A stretch of DNA of 64,000 nucleotides from Versatilivorator sp963663845. Its GTDB lineage: Bacteria; Acidobacteriota; Terriglobia; Versatilivoradales; Versatilivoraceae. The translations under genes and the position numbers were made by a program. The DNA is taken from assembly GCA_963663845.2 (NCBI GenBank), contig OY760650.2, forward strand, positions 558,001 to 622,000, read 5' to 3'. Positions within the stretch are counted from its first letter, which is position 1; each line of letters starts with the position of its first letter. Below, piece after piece: positions 11,999-20,339 of the stretch. The notes under the pieces are model-generated. The model searched no databases. It worked only from the letters and a program-made list of their open reading frames with translations, and had not been told where the DNA came from.

Positions 11999-12979
11999 CT
12001 AGCTGAAGGCCACCCTCTGGCCCAGTCCCTTGGCCAGCGCCTGCTCGTAGATGCTGGCGGCCACGGTGGTGTCCTGGACCCCCAGGCCGATCCCGTCGAA
12101 GAGGGTGATCTCGTCCCGGCTGCGCCGGCCCTCCACCTGGCCCAGAATGACCTGGCCCAGACTGCCGGCGTAGCAGTCCTCTCCCAGGATGCCCCGCTCC
12201 ACCGCCTGGCTGGCCTCGCCCCGCTGCAGGCAGTGCTCCACCTTGTCGGCAAAGAGCCGGCAGCGCGGCAGCAGACTCGGCTCACACTCGATCTTGGCGT
12301 GCAGGTCGGCCCCCATGCAGGAGAGGTGGGTCCCCTCCCTCACCCACTCGCTCCGCACAATGGGCTCGGTGCTGTTGGTGGCGGTGCAGATCACGTCGGC
12401 CTCCCGGCAGGCTCTTTCGGCATCGGTCACCTCGATGGGGGCCGGCGCCTCCTCGGCCAGGTCAGCCGCCAGCCGCTCGGCCTGCTCTCGCCGGATGTCG
12501 AAGAGCAGGATGCTCCGGAAGGGCCGCACCCGGCCGAGGGCCCGCACGCACTGGCGCCCCAGTTGGCCCGAGCCGATGACCGCCAGCACGGCCGCCTCCC
12601 GCCGGGCCAGTTGGTTGGCCGCCACGGCCGCGGCCGCCGCTGTCCGGTACATGGTCGCCAGCACCGACTCCACGATCAGCAGCAGCTCGCCCGTGTCCGG
12701 ATCGTAGAGGTTCATGGTGCTGAAGATGGTGGGCAGCCCGCGCTCCACGTTGCCCTTGCGCTCCTGCCCCATCTTCATGGAGAACTTGTGGGTCGCCCTG
12801 GTGTAGCCGGTCAGGCAGGCGGCGATGCCTCCGGGCAGATCCACGATGCACTTGGGGGGCAGCAGGTCCTCTCCCTTTTCGAACGCGGCCAGGCACTTCT
12901 CGATGGCGGGCACGATCTCCTGCAGGTCGATCTGTTCAGCCACTTCCCCGCGAGTCAGAACGATTGTCTCTCTAGCCAT
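11999..12979 (-). CDS. Ornithine cyclodeaminase/mu-crystallin family protein
   Basis: A 326-residue NAD(P)-dependent member of the OCD/mu-crystallin family, which includes ornithine cyclodeaminase, alanine dehydrogenase and ketimine reductase. The dinucleotide-binding loop is AVIGSGQLGRQC (about residue 135). The N-terminal substrate region shows KFSMKMG and the C-terminal half has SCMGAD. The ATG at 12979 is preceded by AAAGGATG, while the frame remains open far upstream without a plausible start. Its first 25 bases overlap the end of the upstream aminotransferase gene, which suggests translational coupling. The two enzymes may act on the same amino or imino acid. Confidence 0.88.
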   Translation of the reverse strand: MARETIVLTRGEVAEQIDLQEIVPAIEKCLAAFEKGEDLLPPKCIVDLPGGIAACLTGYTRATHKFSMKMGQERKGNVERGLPTIFSTMNLYDPDTGELLLIVESVLATMYRTAAAAAVAANQLARREAAVLAVIGSGQLGRQCVRALGRVRPFRSILLFDIRREQAERLAADLAEEAPAPIEVTDAERACREADVICTATNSTEPIVRSEWVREGTHLSCMGADLHAKIECEPSLLPRCRLFADKVEHCLQRGEASQAVERGILGEDCYAGSLGQVILGQVEGRRSRDEITLFDGIGLGVQDTTVAASIYEQALAKGLGQRVAFS

Positions 12980-14124
12980 GGAATCATCCTTTCGAAGGCG
13001 GTTTCGATCCGGTCCAGCGAGGTGGCGTAGCTCAGCCTCAGTCCGTTGCGGCAGGATTCCCCGAAGGTGTCTCCCGGGATGGCGCAGACCCGGATCTCCT
13101 GCAGCATCCTGAGCGTGAGCTCGGACCCGTCCTCCCCGGCCGGCAGTGAAGGCATGATGTAGAAGGCCCCCTGCGGCCGGTAGCCCTGCAGGTGCCGGCA
13201 CTCCTCCAGCAACTCCACGATGCGGTCCCGGCGCTTCCGGTACTCGCCGACCATGCGATCGACGCAGCTCTGGTCACCCTGCAGGGCCGCCACCGAGGCC
13301 CACTGTCCCGGCGTGTTCCCCACCGTGGTGGTATAGGTGTGGTAGCGCCTCAAGGTCTGGAGGTTCCTGCGGCTGGAGATCAGCCAGCCTACCCGCATGC
13401 CCGGCATGCTGTAGGTCTTGGAAACACTGCTGGCCACGATCAGGTGGTCCAGGTCCACGTCGCAGTTCAGGACGCTGGAGGATTCCATCTCGTCCAGCAC
13501 CAGGCGGTCGTAGACCTCGTCGCTGATGACGGTGATCCCCCGCCTGGCGGCGGCCTGACAGACGGCCTCCAGGGTCGAGGCGGGATAGACGGCGCCGGTG
13601 GGGTTGCCGGGGGAGTTGAGGATGACGGCGCAGGTCCGGGGCCCCATGGCGTCGATCACTTCCTGGGGGTCCACCTGGTAGCCCTGCTCGGCAGTGGTGA
13701 CGATGCGCCGCACGCTGCCGCCGGCCAGCCCCACCAGCGGCTGGAAGAGCACGAAGCTGGGCTCGATGACGATCACCTCCCGCCCCGGCGCGGCCAGGCC
13801 GGTCACCGCCAGGAAGATGGCCTCCCCGGCTCCGGTGGTCTCCAGCAGGTTCTGCTCCACCAGTTTGCGGCCGCTGAGCTTCCCATAGATTTGCGCCAGG
13901 GCGGAAAGCAGCTCCGGCAGGCCGGCATCCAGGGTGTAGTGGGTCTTGTCCTGGCGCAGGGCCTCCACGTGGGCCTCGACGATGTGCGGGGGCGTGGGAA
14001 AGTCGGGCTGCCCGATGGAGAGGTGGATGACGTCCTCCATGGTGGCCGCCAGGTTGAACATGCGGCGAATTCCCGAAACCGGCAGCGCCGACAGCGCGGG
14101 ATTCCAGTGGAGGGATGGAGTCAT
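12955..14124 (-). CDS. Class I/II pyridoxal-phosphate aminotransferase
   Basis: A 389-residue fold-type I aminotransferase of the aspartate aminotransferase superfamily. Conserved points are LSIGQPDFPTP, the cofactor glycine loop TTGAGEAI, NSPGNPTGAVY, SDEVYDRLV and the Schiff-base lysine in SSVSKTYSMPGMRVGW. The C-terminal arginine segment is RLSYATS. It is the promoter-proximal gene of a two-gene minus-strand unit and overlaps the OCD-family gene by 25 bases. The amino donor and acceptor cannot be inferred. Confidence 0.9.
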   Translation of the reverse strand: MTPSLHWNPALSALPVSGIRRMFNLAATMEDVIHLSIGQPDFPTPPHIVEAHVEALRQDKTHYTLDAGLPELLSALAQIYGKLSGRKLVEQNLLETTGAGEAIFLAVTGLAAPGREVIVIEPSFVLFQPLVGLAGGSVRRIVTTAEQGYQVDPQEVIDAMGPRTCAVILNSPGNPTGAVYPASTLEAVCQAAARRGITVISDEVYDRLVLDEMESSSVLNCDVDLDHLIVASSVSKTYSMPGMRVGWLISSRRNLQTLRRYHTYTTTVGNTPGQWASVAALQGDQSCVDRMVGEYRKRRDRIVELLEECRHLQGYRPQGAFYIMPSLPAGEDGSELTLRMLQEIRVCAIPGDTFGESCRNGLRLSYATSLDRIETAFERMIPWLERQSF

Positions 14125-14239
14125 GGATTGAGTCGCTTGAAAGGGCCTGGCGAGTCAGCCTGCCCCAGAATGCCCCAAGCCGTCCCCCAAGTCGAGGGTT
14201 TTTGGGCAGGGGGGCCGCCTCTCAACTCAGGAGAGGCGC

Positions 14240-14439
14240 CAGTAAAGCACCGCCCCCGCCCTGCCCGGCGGATCATACGAGGGTGAAACCGGCGATCTGT
14301 TTTGAAGACGAACCACCAATGGACACGAATAGACACGAAGACCGATGGACCTGCTTTGTTGCGACGCCGTCATGGAATGAAGCCCCCCGGGAGCGCGGGC
14401 GTCCCGCCCGCACAACACTGGCACAGCCTCACCCCTCTC
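14240..14439 (+). repeat. Composite ~200-bp repeat, copy A
   Basis: In order it holds a ~50-base unit ending CATACGAGGGTGAAAC, a segment with GACACGAATAGACACGAAG, the block GACGCCGTCATGGAATGAAG, and a palindromic GC block (GAGCGCGGGCGTCCCGCCCGC) followed by ACACTGGCACAGCCTC. The same order occurs in reverse at 61327-61525. The last 44 or so bases of the two copies read identically. Confidence 0.88.
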
Positions 14440-14632
14440 CTCCACCCGGCTCGACCGGCAACGACCCCACGATTCCGCTTCAGCCGAGCCCAGGCCGTTG
14501 CCGCCGGCAGGGTGGCCGGGCGCCCCATCGCAGGGAAACTGAGCGACACGCAACGGGACAGCATGCGGGCGAGACGCCCGCGCTCCCGGAGGGCGCCTCT
14601 CCCGTGGGTCTTGGTGGATCCCTCTTTTTTCC

Positions 14633-14690
14633 GTTTGTTTGAGACAAGCACCACCCCCGCCCTGGGGTGCGGATCATCCGAGGGTGAAAC
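14633..14690 (+). repeat. ~55-bp dispersed unit, copy 2
   Basis: The unit is GTTTGAGACAAGCACC, a C-rich core, then GGATCATCCGAGGGTGAAAC. Related copies lie at 14240-14289, 15001-15054, 16683-16730 and, reversed, 61475-61525. Confidence 0.8.
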
Positions 14691-14728
14691 AAGAGAAGTT
14701 CATGGCCTGTCGGGAACAAGATTTTTGA

Positions 14729-14753
14729 ACATGGATGCACAGGATGCACAGGA
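14729..14753. repeat. Left arm of 25-bp perfect inverted repeat
   Basis: Contains the tandem GGATGCACAGGATGCACAGG. It is the exact reverse complement of 14854-14878, with 100 bases between arms, so the pair could form a long hairpin in RNA or cruciform DNA. Confidence 0.9.
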
Positions 14754-14853
14754 TAATCAGGATGGGAGGGTGTTGCACCAAGGCTGACTCCGGCGGTGAT
14801 CGCGGCGGATTTGCGGAAATCCAGGACTTCAAACCAGCCGTCTCCGGAAAAAA

Positions 14854-14878
14854 TCCTGTGCATCCTGTGCATCCATGT
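14854..14878. repeat. Right arm of 25-bp perfect inverted repeat
   Basis: Exact reverse complement of 14729-14753, containing CCTGTGCATCCTGTGCATCC. The pair and its 100-base loop lie in the repeat-rich region before the IS110-type transposase. Confidence 0.9.
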
Positions 14879-15000
14879 CAATAAAAAGGGGATTCGGCTT
14901 CGCCCCGAAAGCGGAGCCGACCCGGCGGGCCTCAAAGAGAGGGTAACATCCTGTGAGGCAACGGGATAGACTCAACTGAAGCGGGCTGGCTCCCAATTTT

Positions 15001-15054
15001 GTTTCAGGCAAGCACCACCCCTGCCCTGCCGGGCAGATCATCCGAGGGTGAAAC
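15001..15054 (+). repeat. ~55-bp dispersed unit, copy 3, left of IS110 element
   Basis: Begins GTTTCAGGCAAGCACC and ends GATCATCCGAGGGTGAAAC. A second copy begins GTTTCAGACAAGCC just after the transposase gene (16683). The element therefore lies between two direct copies of the unit. Confidence 0.8.
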
Positions 15055-16682
15055 AACGGATCATTGTGACAGAATAGGCTCCTGGCGAGGCTCCGGCAGC
15101 TACACCCCGTGCGAACATTGGTGCCCAGTGCCCCAAGGCAAGTCTGGGTCCGAGCAGGCCATCATTCATTAGTGAGGCTTCTCTGGAAGCTCTCCTCAAG
15201 ACAAGAATCCGAACGACCACGCCAACTCGGGCCGGAGCCATCGCCCCCGAGGAGGCCAATCTCATGGACAAGAGCAGAAAAGTCAACACGAAGGCGAAGA
15301 AAAGCCGCAAGAGGAAGCGCAGCAGTTCCACGGCGTTGTCGCGGATACACCCCCAGGTGGCGGGGATCGACCTGGGGAGTCGGGAGCACTGGGTGTGCGC
15401 TCCAGAGGTGACCGCTGGGACGCCGAACGTGCGCACCTTCGGCACCACCATGCCGCAGTTGCAGCAACTGGTCGAGTGGTTGCTGGAGCAAGGGGTGGAG
15501 TCGGTGGCGATGGAGAGCACCAACGTGTATTGGATTCCCCTTTACGAACTGCTGGAGTCCTGCGGCATCGAGGTCCTGCTGGTCAACGCCCGGCAACTGC
15601 GCTACGTTCCGGGCCGCAAGACCGACATGCGGGACTGCCAGTGGATTCAGTTGCTGCACAGTTGTGGCTTGCTGCGGGGATCGTTCCGTCCGCACGAGAT
15701 CATCGTCGCCATCCGGGGTCTGCACCGGCAGATGAGCAATCTGGTGAGGGAAAGCACCCGTTTTGTCCAGTGGATGCAGAAGGCGCTGGATCAGATGAAC
15801 ATCCAGATCCATCGTGCGGTCACCGATCTGACCGGTCAGACGGGAATGGCGATCGTGCGGGCGATTGTGGACGGAGAGCGGGACCCTCGCCGTCTGGCGG
15901 CCCTGCGTCATGGGCGGTGCAAGAAGTCCAGCGAGGAGTTTGCCGAGCACCTGGCGGGCAACTGGCGGGAGGAGCATCTGTTCAACCTCGAGTCGGCGCT
16001 CAAGTTATATGACATGACTCAGCGCGAGATCGCGGCCTATGAGGCGCGCATCCTGGAGGAGATACGCGCCTTGCAACCGGTGGAGCGCCGCGACCAATCC
16101 GCGCCCAAGCATCCCAATGCGATCAAGGAGAAGGCGATTCGCCGCCGGGGCGGCCAAAACGTGCGCACCGAACTGTGGCGCTTTGCCGGGGTCGACCTGA
16201 CGCGCATCGACGGCATCGGCACCGAAGCCGCCCTGACCCTGCTGACCGAGGCCGGCTTTGACCTGACGGCCTTCCCCTCGGAGAAGCACTTCGTCTCCTG
16301 GCTGCGCCTGGCTCCGAAAACGGCCGTTTCCGCAGGCAAGCCGCTCCACTACAAGAAGCCCAACGGCACCGGGTCCACCCGGGTCGCTGGCGTCCTGCGC
16401 ATGGCGGCCGTCTCCCTCAAGCACTCCAAGACCGCTCTCGGCGCCGCCTTCCGTCGCAAGGCCCGCCACAAGGGATGGAGTGTCGCCGTCTTCTGCATGG
16501 CCCGCAGGCTGGCCGTTCTCGTTTACCGAATGCTGCGCTACGGCCAGGACTATGTCGACATCGGGCAGGACCTCTACGAAGACCGCTTCCGGCAACGCCG
16601 CCTCGCGGGCCTCAAAGATGCTGCTAAATCCCTTGGCTTTCAACTGCTTCCGCAAGTTCCGACTGGTTGAGTCGAGGCTTTT
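15055..16682 (+). mobile_element. IS110-family insertion sequence (approximate limits)
   Basis: The transposase gene plus ~200 bases of upstream non-coding DNA lie between two direct copies of a ~55-base dispersed unit. IS110-family elements generally lack long terminal inverted repeats and make no clear target duplication, so the limits given are the inner edges of the flanking repeats and are approximate. In IS110-family elements a bridge RNA is encoded in a non-coding end. The 15055-15263 segment is the most likely location, by family knowledge. Confidence 0.65.
15264..16670 (+). CDS. IS110-family transposase (DEDD recombinase)
   Basis: A 468-residue transposase. The N-terminal DEDD_Tnp_IS110 domain has all four acidic residues in view: D36 (GIDLGSREH), E84 (AMESTNVYW), and D121 and D124 (GRKTDMRD). 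The C-terminal Tnp_20 domain starts with RIDGIGTEAALTLLTEAG and includes SWLRLAPK, the usual serine region. A basic N-terminal extension of about 25 residues is unusual. The start is well supported by GAGGAGG nine bases upstream. The reading frame appears intact, so the element could be active. These enzymes move DNA with a bridge RNA as guide. Confidence 0.93.
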   Translation: MDKSRKVNTKAKKSRKRKRSSSTALSRIHPQVAGIDLGSREHWVCAPEVTAGTPNVRTFGTTMPQLQQLVEWLLEQGVESVAMESTNVYWIPLYELLESCGIEVLLVNARQLRYVPGRKTDMRDCQWIQLLHSCGLLRGSFRPHEIIVAIRGLHRQMSNLVRESTRFVQWMQKALDQMNIQIHRAVTDLTGQTGMAIVRAIVDGERDPRRLAALRHGRCKKSSEEFAEHLAGNWREEHLFNLESALKLYDMTQREIAAYEARILEEIRALQPVERRDQSAPKHPNAIKEKAIRRRGGQNVRTELWRFAGVDLTRIDGIGTEAALTLLTEAGFDLTAFPSEKHFVSWLRLAPKTAVSAGKPLHYKKPNGTGSTRVAGVLRMAAVSLKHSKTALGAAFRRKARHKGWSVAVFCMARRLAVLVYRMLRYGQDYVDIGQDLYEDRFRQRRLAGLKDAAKSLGFQLLPQVPTG

Positions 16683-16730
16683 GTTTCAGACAAGCCCCGC
16701 CCCCGCCCCGCGGCGGCGGCGGTCATTCGG
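16683..16730 (+). repeat. ~55-bp dispersed unit, copy 4, right of IS110 element
   Basis: Starts GTTTCAGACAAGCC, continues with a C/G-rich core and a diverged GGTCATTCGGAG end, compared with GATCATCCGAGG in the other copies. Its last bases overlap the stop codon of the neighbouring permease gene (16723). Confidence 0.65.
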
Positions 16731-18480
16731 AGTCCGGAGATCTCATGGGGATGCGGTCCATGATGAAGTCCTCGATGCGGATCGTCTTGGAGAACATACC
16801 CAGATGGCGGGTTTCGATGCGGACCAGTTCGACATCCTGGGGCCAAGTCCCCTCGGGGAGTTCGAACCTCATTTCCAGGCTCTCGAATTCCAGGCTTGGG
16901 ACAATCAATGCCGGTGAGAAACCCAGGAGTCCTAACCATGTCGGGGCGTTGCCAAAGGAAAAGCCGGTACCGTGGCCCAACAGCACCTCGCGCGTGCAGG
17001 GGTTCCTCAGGACATAGGTCGCCGTCGCCCAACCATCTGCGACCACGCGATGCACTGTTCCGCCCAGGCCGACCGTCAGGTACGGTCCGGATGTTTCGAC
17101 CGAGATGATCTCGGTTCTGTCCGGCCCTCGATCATGCACGACAGCCCCCTCCTCCAGCCGTAGTGCGGCTGTCGCTTCCGTCTGAACCAACGAGACGTCC
17201 ACTTGAGCCGAATAGACGATTCCTGTCGCCCGATGGCGCTCGCGGAAATCCTCACCCAGGCTTAACAGGTCCATGGAAGGCAGGGTGACGCCGTGACCCC
17301 TCGCATTCGGAAATCGCACTTCTCCCAAGGCTTGCCGTAGCAGTTCGGAATGCTCGCTGTCCAGTATCGCAAAATGCACAAACGGCACATAGTAGCTCAT
17401 CATCAGAGAAACCCATCGTGGATTCTGATGCTCTTGGGCGTCCGGAGTCTCACCCGTCGGCAAGGCCAGCCTTGCGGACAGTTGCGCCGGAAGCGCGTAG
17501 AGATCCGGGGGAAGATTATCCAGCGCAATCCTTCCCTTCAGAAAGATCCGTTTTTCTCCTGCCGCTTCACGCTCCCAATCCTCCGGTTGCAAACCCCAGA
17601 CTCGATCCTGAGCCGATACCCGATCGAAGACCAGGCTGCCTTCCTCGACCCGCGCCGAGACCTGTTCCGGATCAAGGATCTCCTCGTCGAGTCCGCGCAT
17701 CAACGACCACGAGTCTCCCAGCCTGAACTCCATGAAGAGAACCGCCAACAACAGGCCGGAAAGGGCAAGAGTTCCGCTGACAGCCGTTCGCCGAGTCAGA
17801 AATTGATGGCAGACCACCCCACCGGCAACGGCACACGGCGCCAGGAAGTAGGCCATCCAGCCCAAACCGCTTCCGGGGATTACCCAAGGAGTCGCAGGGT
17901 GAAACCCTCCCGTTGTGAGCAGCAGAGGCAGTAGGCGCGCCAGTACGTAACTCACCAGAACCACCGCAACCATTGCCAGGATTCCCAGGAACATCATTCG
18001 GGGCAGGTCGGATGTCAACGACGCCAGCATCATCAACAACAGCGTAGCCAGGAGAGCCGGCAACACGATCTGGGGAACGGAGCGGAACGTATCGTAGAGG
18101 GTGACCTCATGGATGAGAAGTGTCCCGCCTTCAACCAGAAGGATCGGCAAGATGACCGTCAGCGCCAGAAGAAGCGACTTGCTCAGTAGCAGGCGGCCTC
18201 CGGAAACGGGACGGCTCAACCAGAAGGCGGCGCTGCCTGCGGTGGAGTCCCCTTGAACCAGTCGGCCCACGATGACTGCCAGCACGCAGACTTCCAGGAC
18301 AAAGACCAGCACCAAGAGCAGGGTCAAGGCGATTCCGAGAAACAGCCCATCGCTCAAAGCGCCGAGAATGGCCCCCAGTGGAATCAGCACGCTGCGGAAA
18401 ATCAACAGAAGGTAGAACAGGGTCAGGTAGGGCCACAGGCGACCATAGTCTTTGCCCATGATGTGCAGCGTCAGGCTCAT
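16723..18480 (-). CDS. ABC-2 type permease, type A (fourth of array)
   Basis: A 585-residue membrane protein, the last gene of the six-gene ABC operon. About six to seven membrane helices fill residues 15-260. A soluble, presumably extracytoplasmic region of about 300 residues follows. Between helices lies the family segment IVGRLVQGDSTAGSAAF, followed by WLSRPVSGGRLL, then TLYDTFRSVPQ and VVCHQFLTRRT. The C-terminus ends FSKTIRIEDFIMDRIP. These details match the permease at 20340 (type A) more closely than the other two. The nearest known relatives are YtrC/YtrD-like permeases. A 121-base gap, the longest in the operon, separates it from the upstream permease gene. The start ATG has GAGGAG upstream. 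Confidence 0.85.
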   Translation of the reverse strand: MSLTLHIMGKDYGRLWPYLTLFYLLLIFRSVLIPLGAILGALSDGLFLGIALTLLLVLVFVLEVCVLAVIVGRLVQGDSTAGSAAFWLSRPVSGGRLLLSKSLLLALTVILPILLVEGGTLLIHEVTLYDTFRSVPQIVLPALLATLLLMMLASLTSDLPRMMFLGILAMVAVVLVSYVLARLLPLLLTTGGFHPATPWVIPGSGLGWMAYFLAPCAVAGGVVCHQFLTRRTAVSGTLALSGLLLAVLFMEFRLGDSWSLMRGLDEEILDPEQVSARVEEGSLVFDRVSAQDRVWGLQPEDWEREAAGEKRIFLKGRIALDNLPPDLYALPAQLSARLALPTGETPDAQEHQNPRWVSLMMSYYVPFVHFAILDSEHSELLRQALGEVRFPNARGHGVTLPSMDLLSLGEDFRERHRATGIVYSAQVDVSLVQTEATAALRLEEGAVVHDRGPDRTEIISVETSGPYLTVGLGGTVHRVVADGWATATYVLRNPCTREVLLGHGTGFSFGNAPTWLGLLGFSPALIVPSLEFESLEMRFELPEGTWPQDVELVRIETRHLGMFSKTIRIEDFIMDRIPMRSPDSE

Positions 18481-18601
18481 GAGTGCTCCTCGCCACTACC
18501 GGTCAGCCGACGATTCCGAGCGGGGAATGAATGAATGGCGCCCGAGAAACGCAAGAAACCATCCGGCCATGAATTTCCGGCCGGCGCCCGGGACGCTCAC
18601 A

Positions 18602-20293
18602 TCATGGGTCCGTCCCAAGCGACGGCGCCCTCGGAAGCGGGCCGACCCGGTCCAGGACCAGGCCCTCCATGCGAACCCGCTTGGAGAAACGGCCCAGGTC
18701 CCTGGTCTCAAACCGGACCAGCTCGGCTCCTTCGATCCAGGCGGCATCCATCTCGACGCCATCGGGAGGACGAAAATGGAGTGTCGAGCGCCTCACCTCG
18801 AGCATGGGAAACAATCCCGACAGCAGACGCGGACTGGAAAGGGAAAAGCCGGTGCTGGAGCCTTGCAGGGCTTCGCCCCGTGGTCGGTTCACCAGAAGAT
18901 GCCGGGACACCGGCTTGTCCTCCCCTTCCAGTCTATGGACGGTCTGGCTGAGGTGGATGGTCAGGGCGTCGCCACCGGGTCGGCCGACTGAAAGGATTTC
19001 GGTACGGTCCGAACCTCGATCGAGACGAAATCCTGTTGCCGGCCGCAGCTCGGTAACTTCCGTCCGTTGGAGGAGAAACGATACGCGGGCGGTATAGACC
19101 AGCGGGATGCCCCGGAAGTCCTCGTATTGGCTTTCATCGAGCTCGAACAGGCGGACGATCTCCAAGGGGAGCCGTGCGAGCCAGGCAGCTTTGTCCTGCC
19201 CGATCGGAGATCCAAGCCGAATCAACGATGAGTCCTCCCGGCGATGGCTTCGCCAAATGTAGCTTTCAGCGAGCACTGGTCCAGACGGCGAGCGCAGCCT
19301 GGCATCGACGGTCTGCGGAAGAACCGTGGTGTCTGGCGGCAGAGGACCGACTGCAATGGCGCCTCTGAGAAGCACGCTGTTTTCTGCTGGCCGAGCAGAC
19401 GGAATGGACTCCGGCCCCCGAACCATCGCCCCGGCCAACGACAGGCTGTCTTCCTCGATACTCGCCTCGATCCTTGCAGGATCCAGGATTCGCCGATCGA
19501 CTGCAAGAATCTGGGACATCATCCGATCCAGTCCCCACCATCCAAGCAACAAGAGCGCCGGAGCAACCCCTGAAAAGACCAGCACAATGCTGACCCCCGT
19601 CCGCCGGATCAGATACTGGTGCCCGGTGACGATCACGGCAGTTGCCAGAAGTACCAGAGGCGCTCCCAGCAGGCCCGTTTCAAGGTCGGGTAGCAGACTA
19701 TGGCTCTGCAGTCGCACCGTCAGCAGGTACAACAACAGGAACCCCAACGGCAAAGGAACCAGAAAAACCAGGAACCCCAGCAGGCTCATTCTCGCCAGAT
19801 TCGTCGTCACGGCCGCCAGCATCATGAGGGGCGCCACCGCCAGCAGCGTCAGCAACAGGATCTGCGGAACCGAGCGGAGGGTGTCTTGAGGGGTCACCCC
19901 GCAGATCAGAAGCAGGACCGCCTCCACCAGCAGCGACGGCAGGATCACGGCCAGCAGCAGGAAGAGCGACTTGCCGGCCAGCAGGCGGGCTCTCGAAACG
20001 GGCCGGCTCAACCAGAAGGCGCTGTCGCCGACGGTGGGGTCCTTGTGCACCAGCCGGGCAACCAGCACGGCCAGCAGTCCGATCTTGAGGATCGCCAGCA
20101 GCCAGGTGAACAGGGCCAGCAGAACTTCCCGAGCCTCCAAAAACAAACCGGCATCGGGCGGGAAAAAATGGCCGGGAAGTCCGATGTGAGACACGAGCAG
20201 CGCCGCCTGCAGGACCACCAAGCCCAGCCACAGGGCCAGCCAGGGGCGCAGACGGCGAAGGTCCCAAACCGCCAGGTGAAGGGTCAGGTTCAT
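18602..20293 (-). CDS. ABC-2 type permease, type B (third of array)
   Basis: A 563-residue homologue with the same plan: N-terminal helices to about residue 265 and a large C-terminal soluble region. Type-B hallmarks are the start MNLTLHLAVWDLRRL, LVARLVHKDPTVG, TPQDTLRSVPQ, MMLAAVTTNLAR and VTGHQYLIRRT. These match the permease at 22137. The C-terminus has AELVRFETRDLGRFSK. It lies 46 bases downstream of a type-A gene. The substrate is unknown; the soluble domain is not one I recognise outside this group. Confidence 0.85.
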   Translation of the reverse strand: MNLTLHLAVWDLRRLRPWLALWLGLVVLQAALLVSHIGLPGHFFPPDAGLFLEAREVLLALFTWLLAILKIGLLAVLVARLVHKDPTVGDSAFWLSRPVSRARLLAGKSLFLLLAVILPSLLVEAVLLLICGVTPQDTLRSVPQILLLTLLAVAPLMMLAAVTTNLARMSLLGFLVFLVPLPLGFLLLYLLTVRLQSHSLLPDLETGLLGAPLVLLATAVIVTGHQYLIRRTGVSIVLVFSGVAPALLLLGWWGLDRMMSQILAVDRRILDPARIEASIEEDSLSLAGAMVRGPESIPSARPAENSVLLRGAIAVGPLPPDTTVLPQTVDARLRSPSGPVLAESYIWRSHRREDSSLIRLGSPIGQDKAAWLARLPLEIVRLFELDESQYEDFRGIPLVYTARVSFLLQRTEVTELRPATGFRLDRGSDRTEILSVGRPGGDALTIHLSQTVHRLEGEDKPVSRHLLVNRPRGEALQGSSTGFSLSSPRLLSGLFPMLEVRRSTLHFRPPDGVEMDAAWIEGAELVRFETRDLGRFSKRVRMEGLVLDRVGPLPRAPSLGTDP

Positions 20294-20339
20294 TGCGGCC
20301 TTTCAGGTCCCCCCGGCCATGCGGCCGAAGGATCGGGAT

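Larger units (their letters stand above)
14125..15263. other. Repeat-rich intergenic region upstream of IS110 transposase
   Basis: About 1.1 kb with no convincing gene. It contains a composite repeat (14240-14439), an inverted palindromic GC block (about 14556-14600), further copies of a ~55-base unit (14633-14690 and 15001-15054), and a perfect 25-bp inverted repeat (14729-14753 and 14854-14878). The last ~200 bases probably belong to the IS110-family element. Reading frames on both strands here are repeat-derived. Confidence 0.8.

Noticed and set aside
12980..13201. Extension of the OCD-family gene upstream of 12979
   Set aside because: It overlaps the real aminotransferase coding frame. 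The conserved family start begins at 12979 with a good ribosome site.
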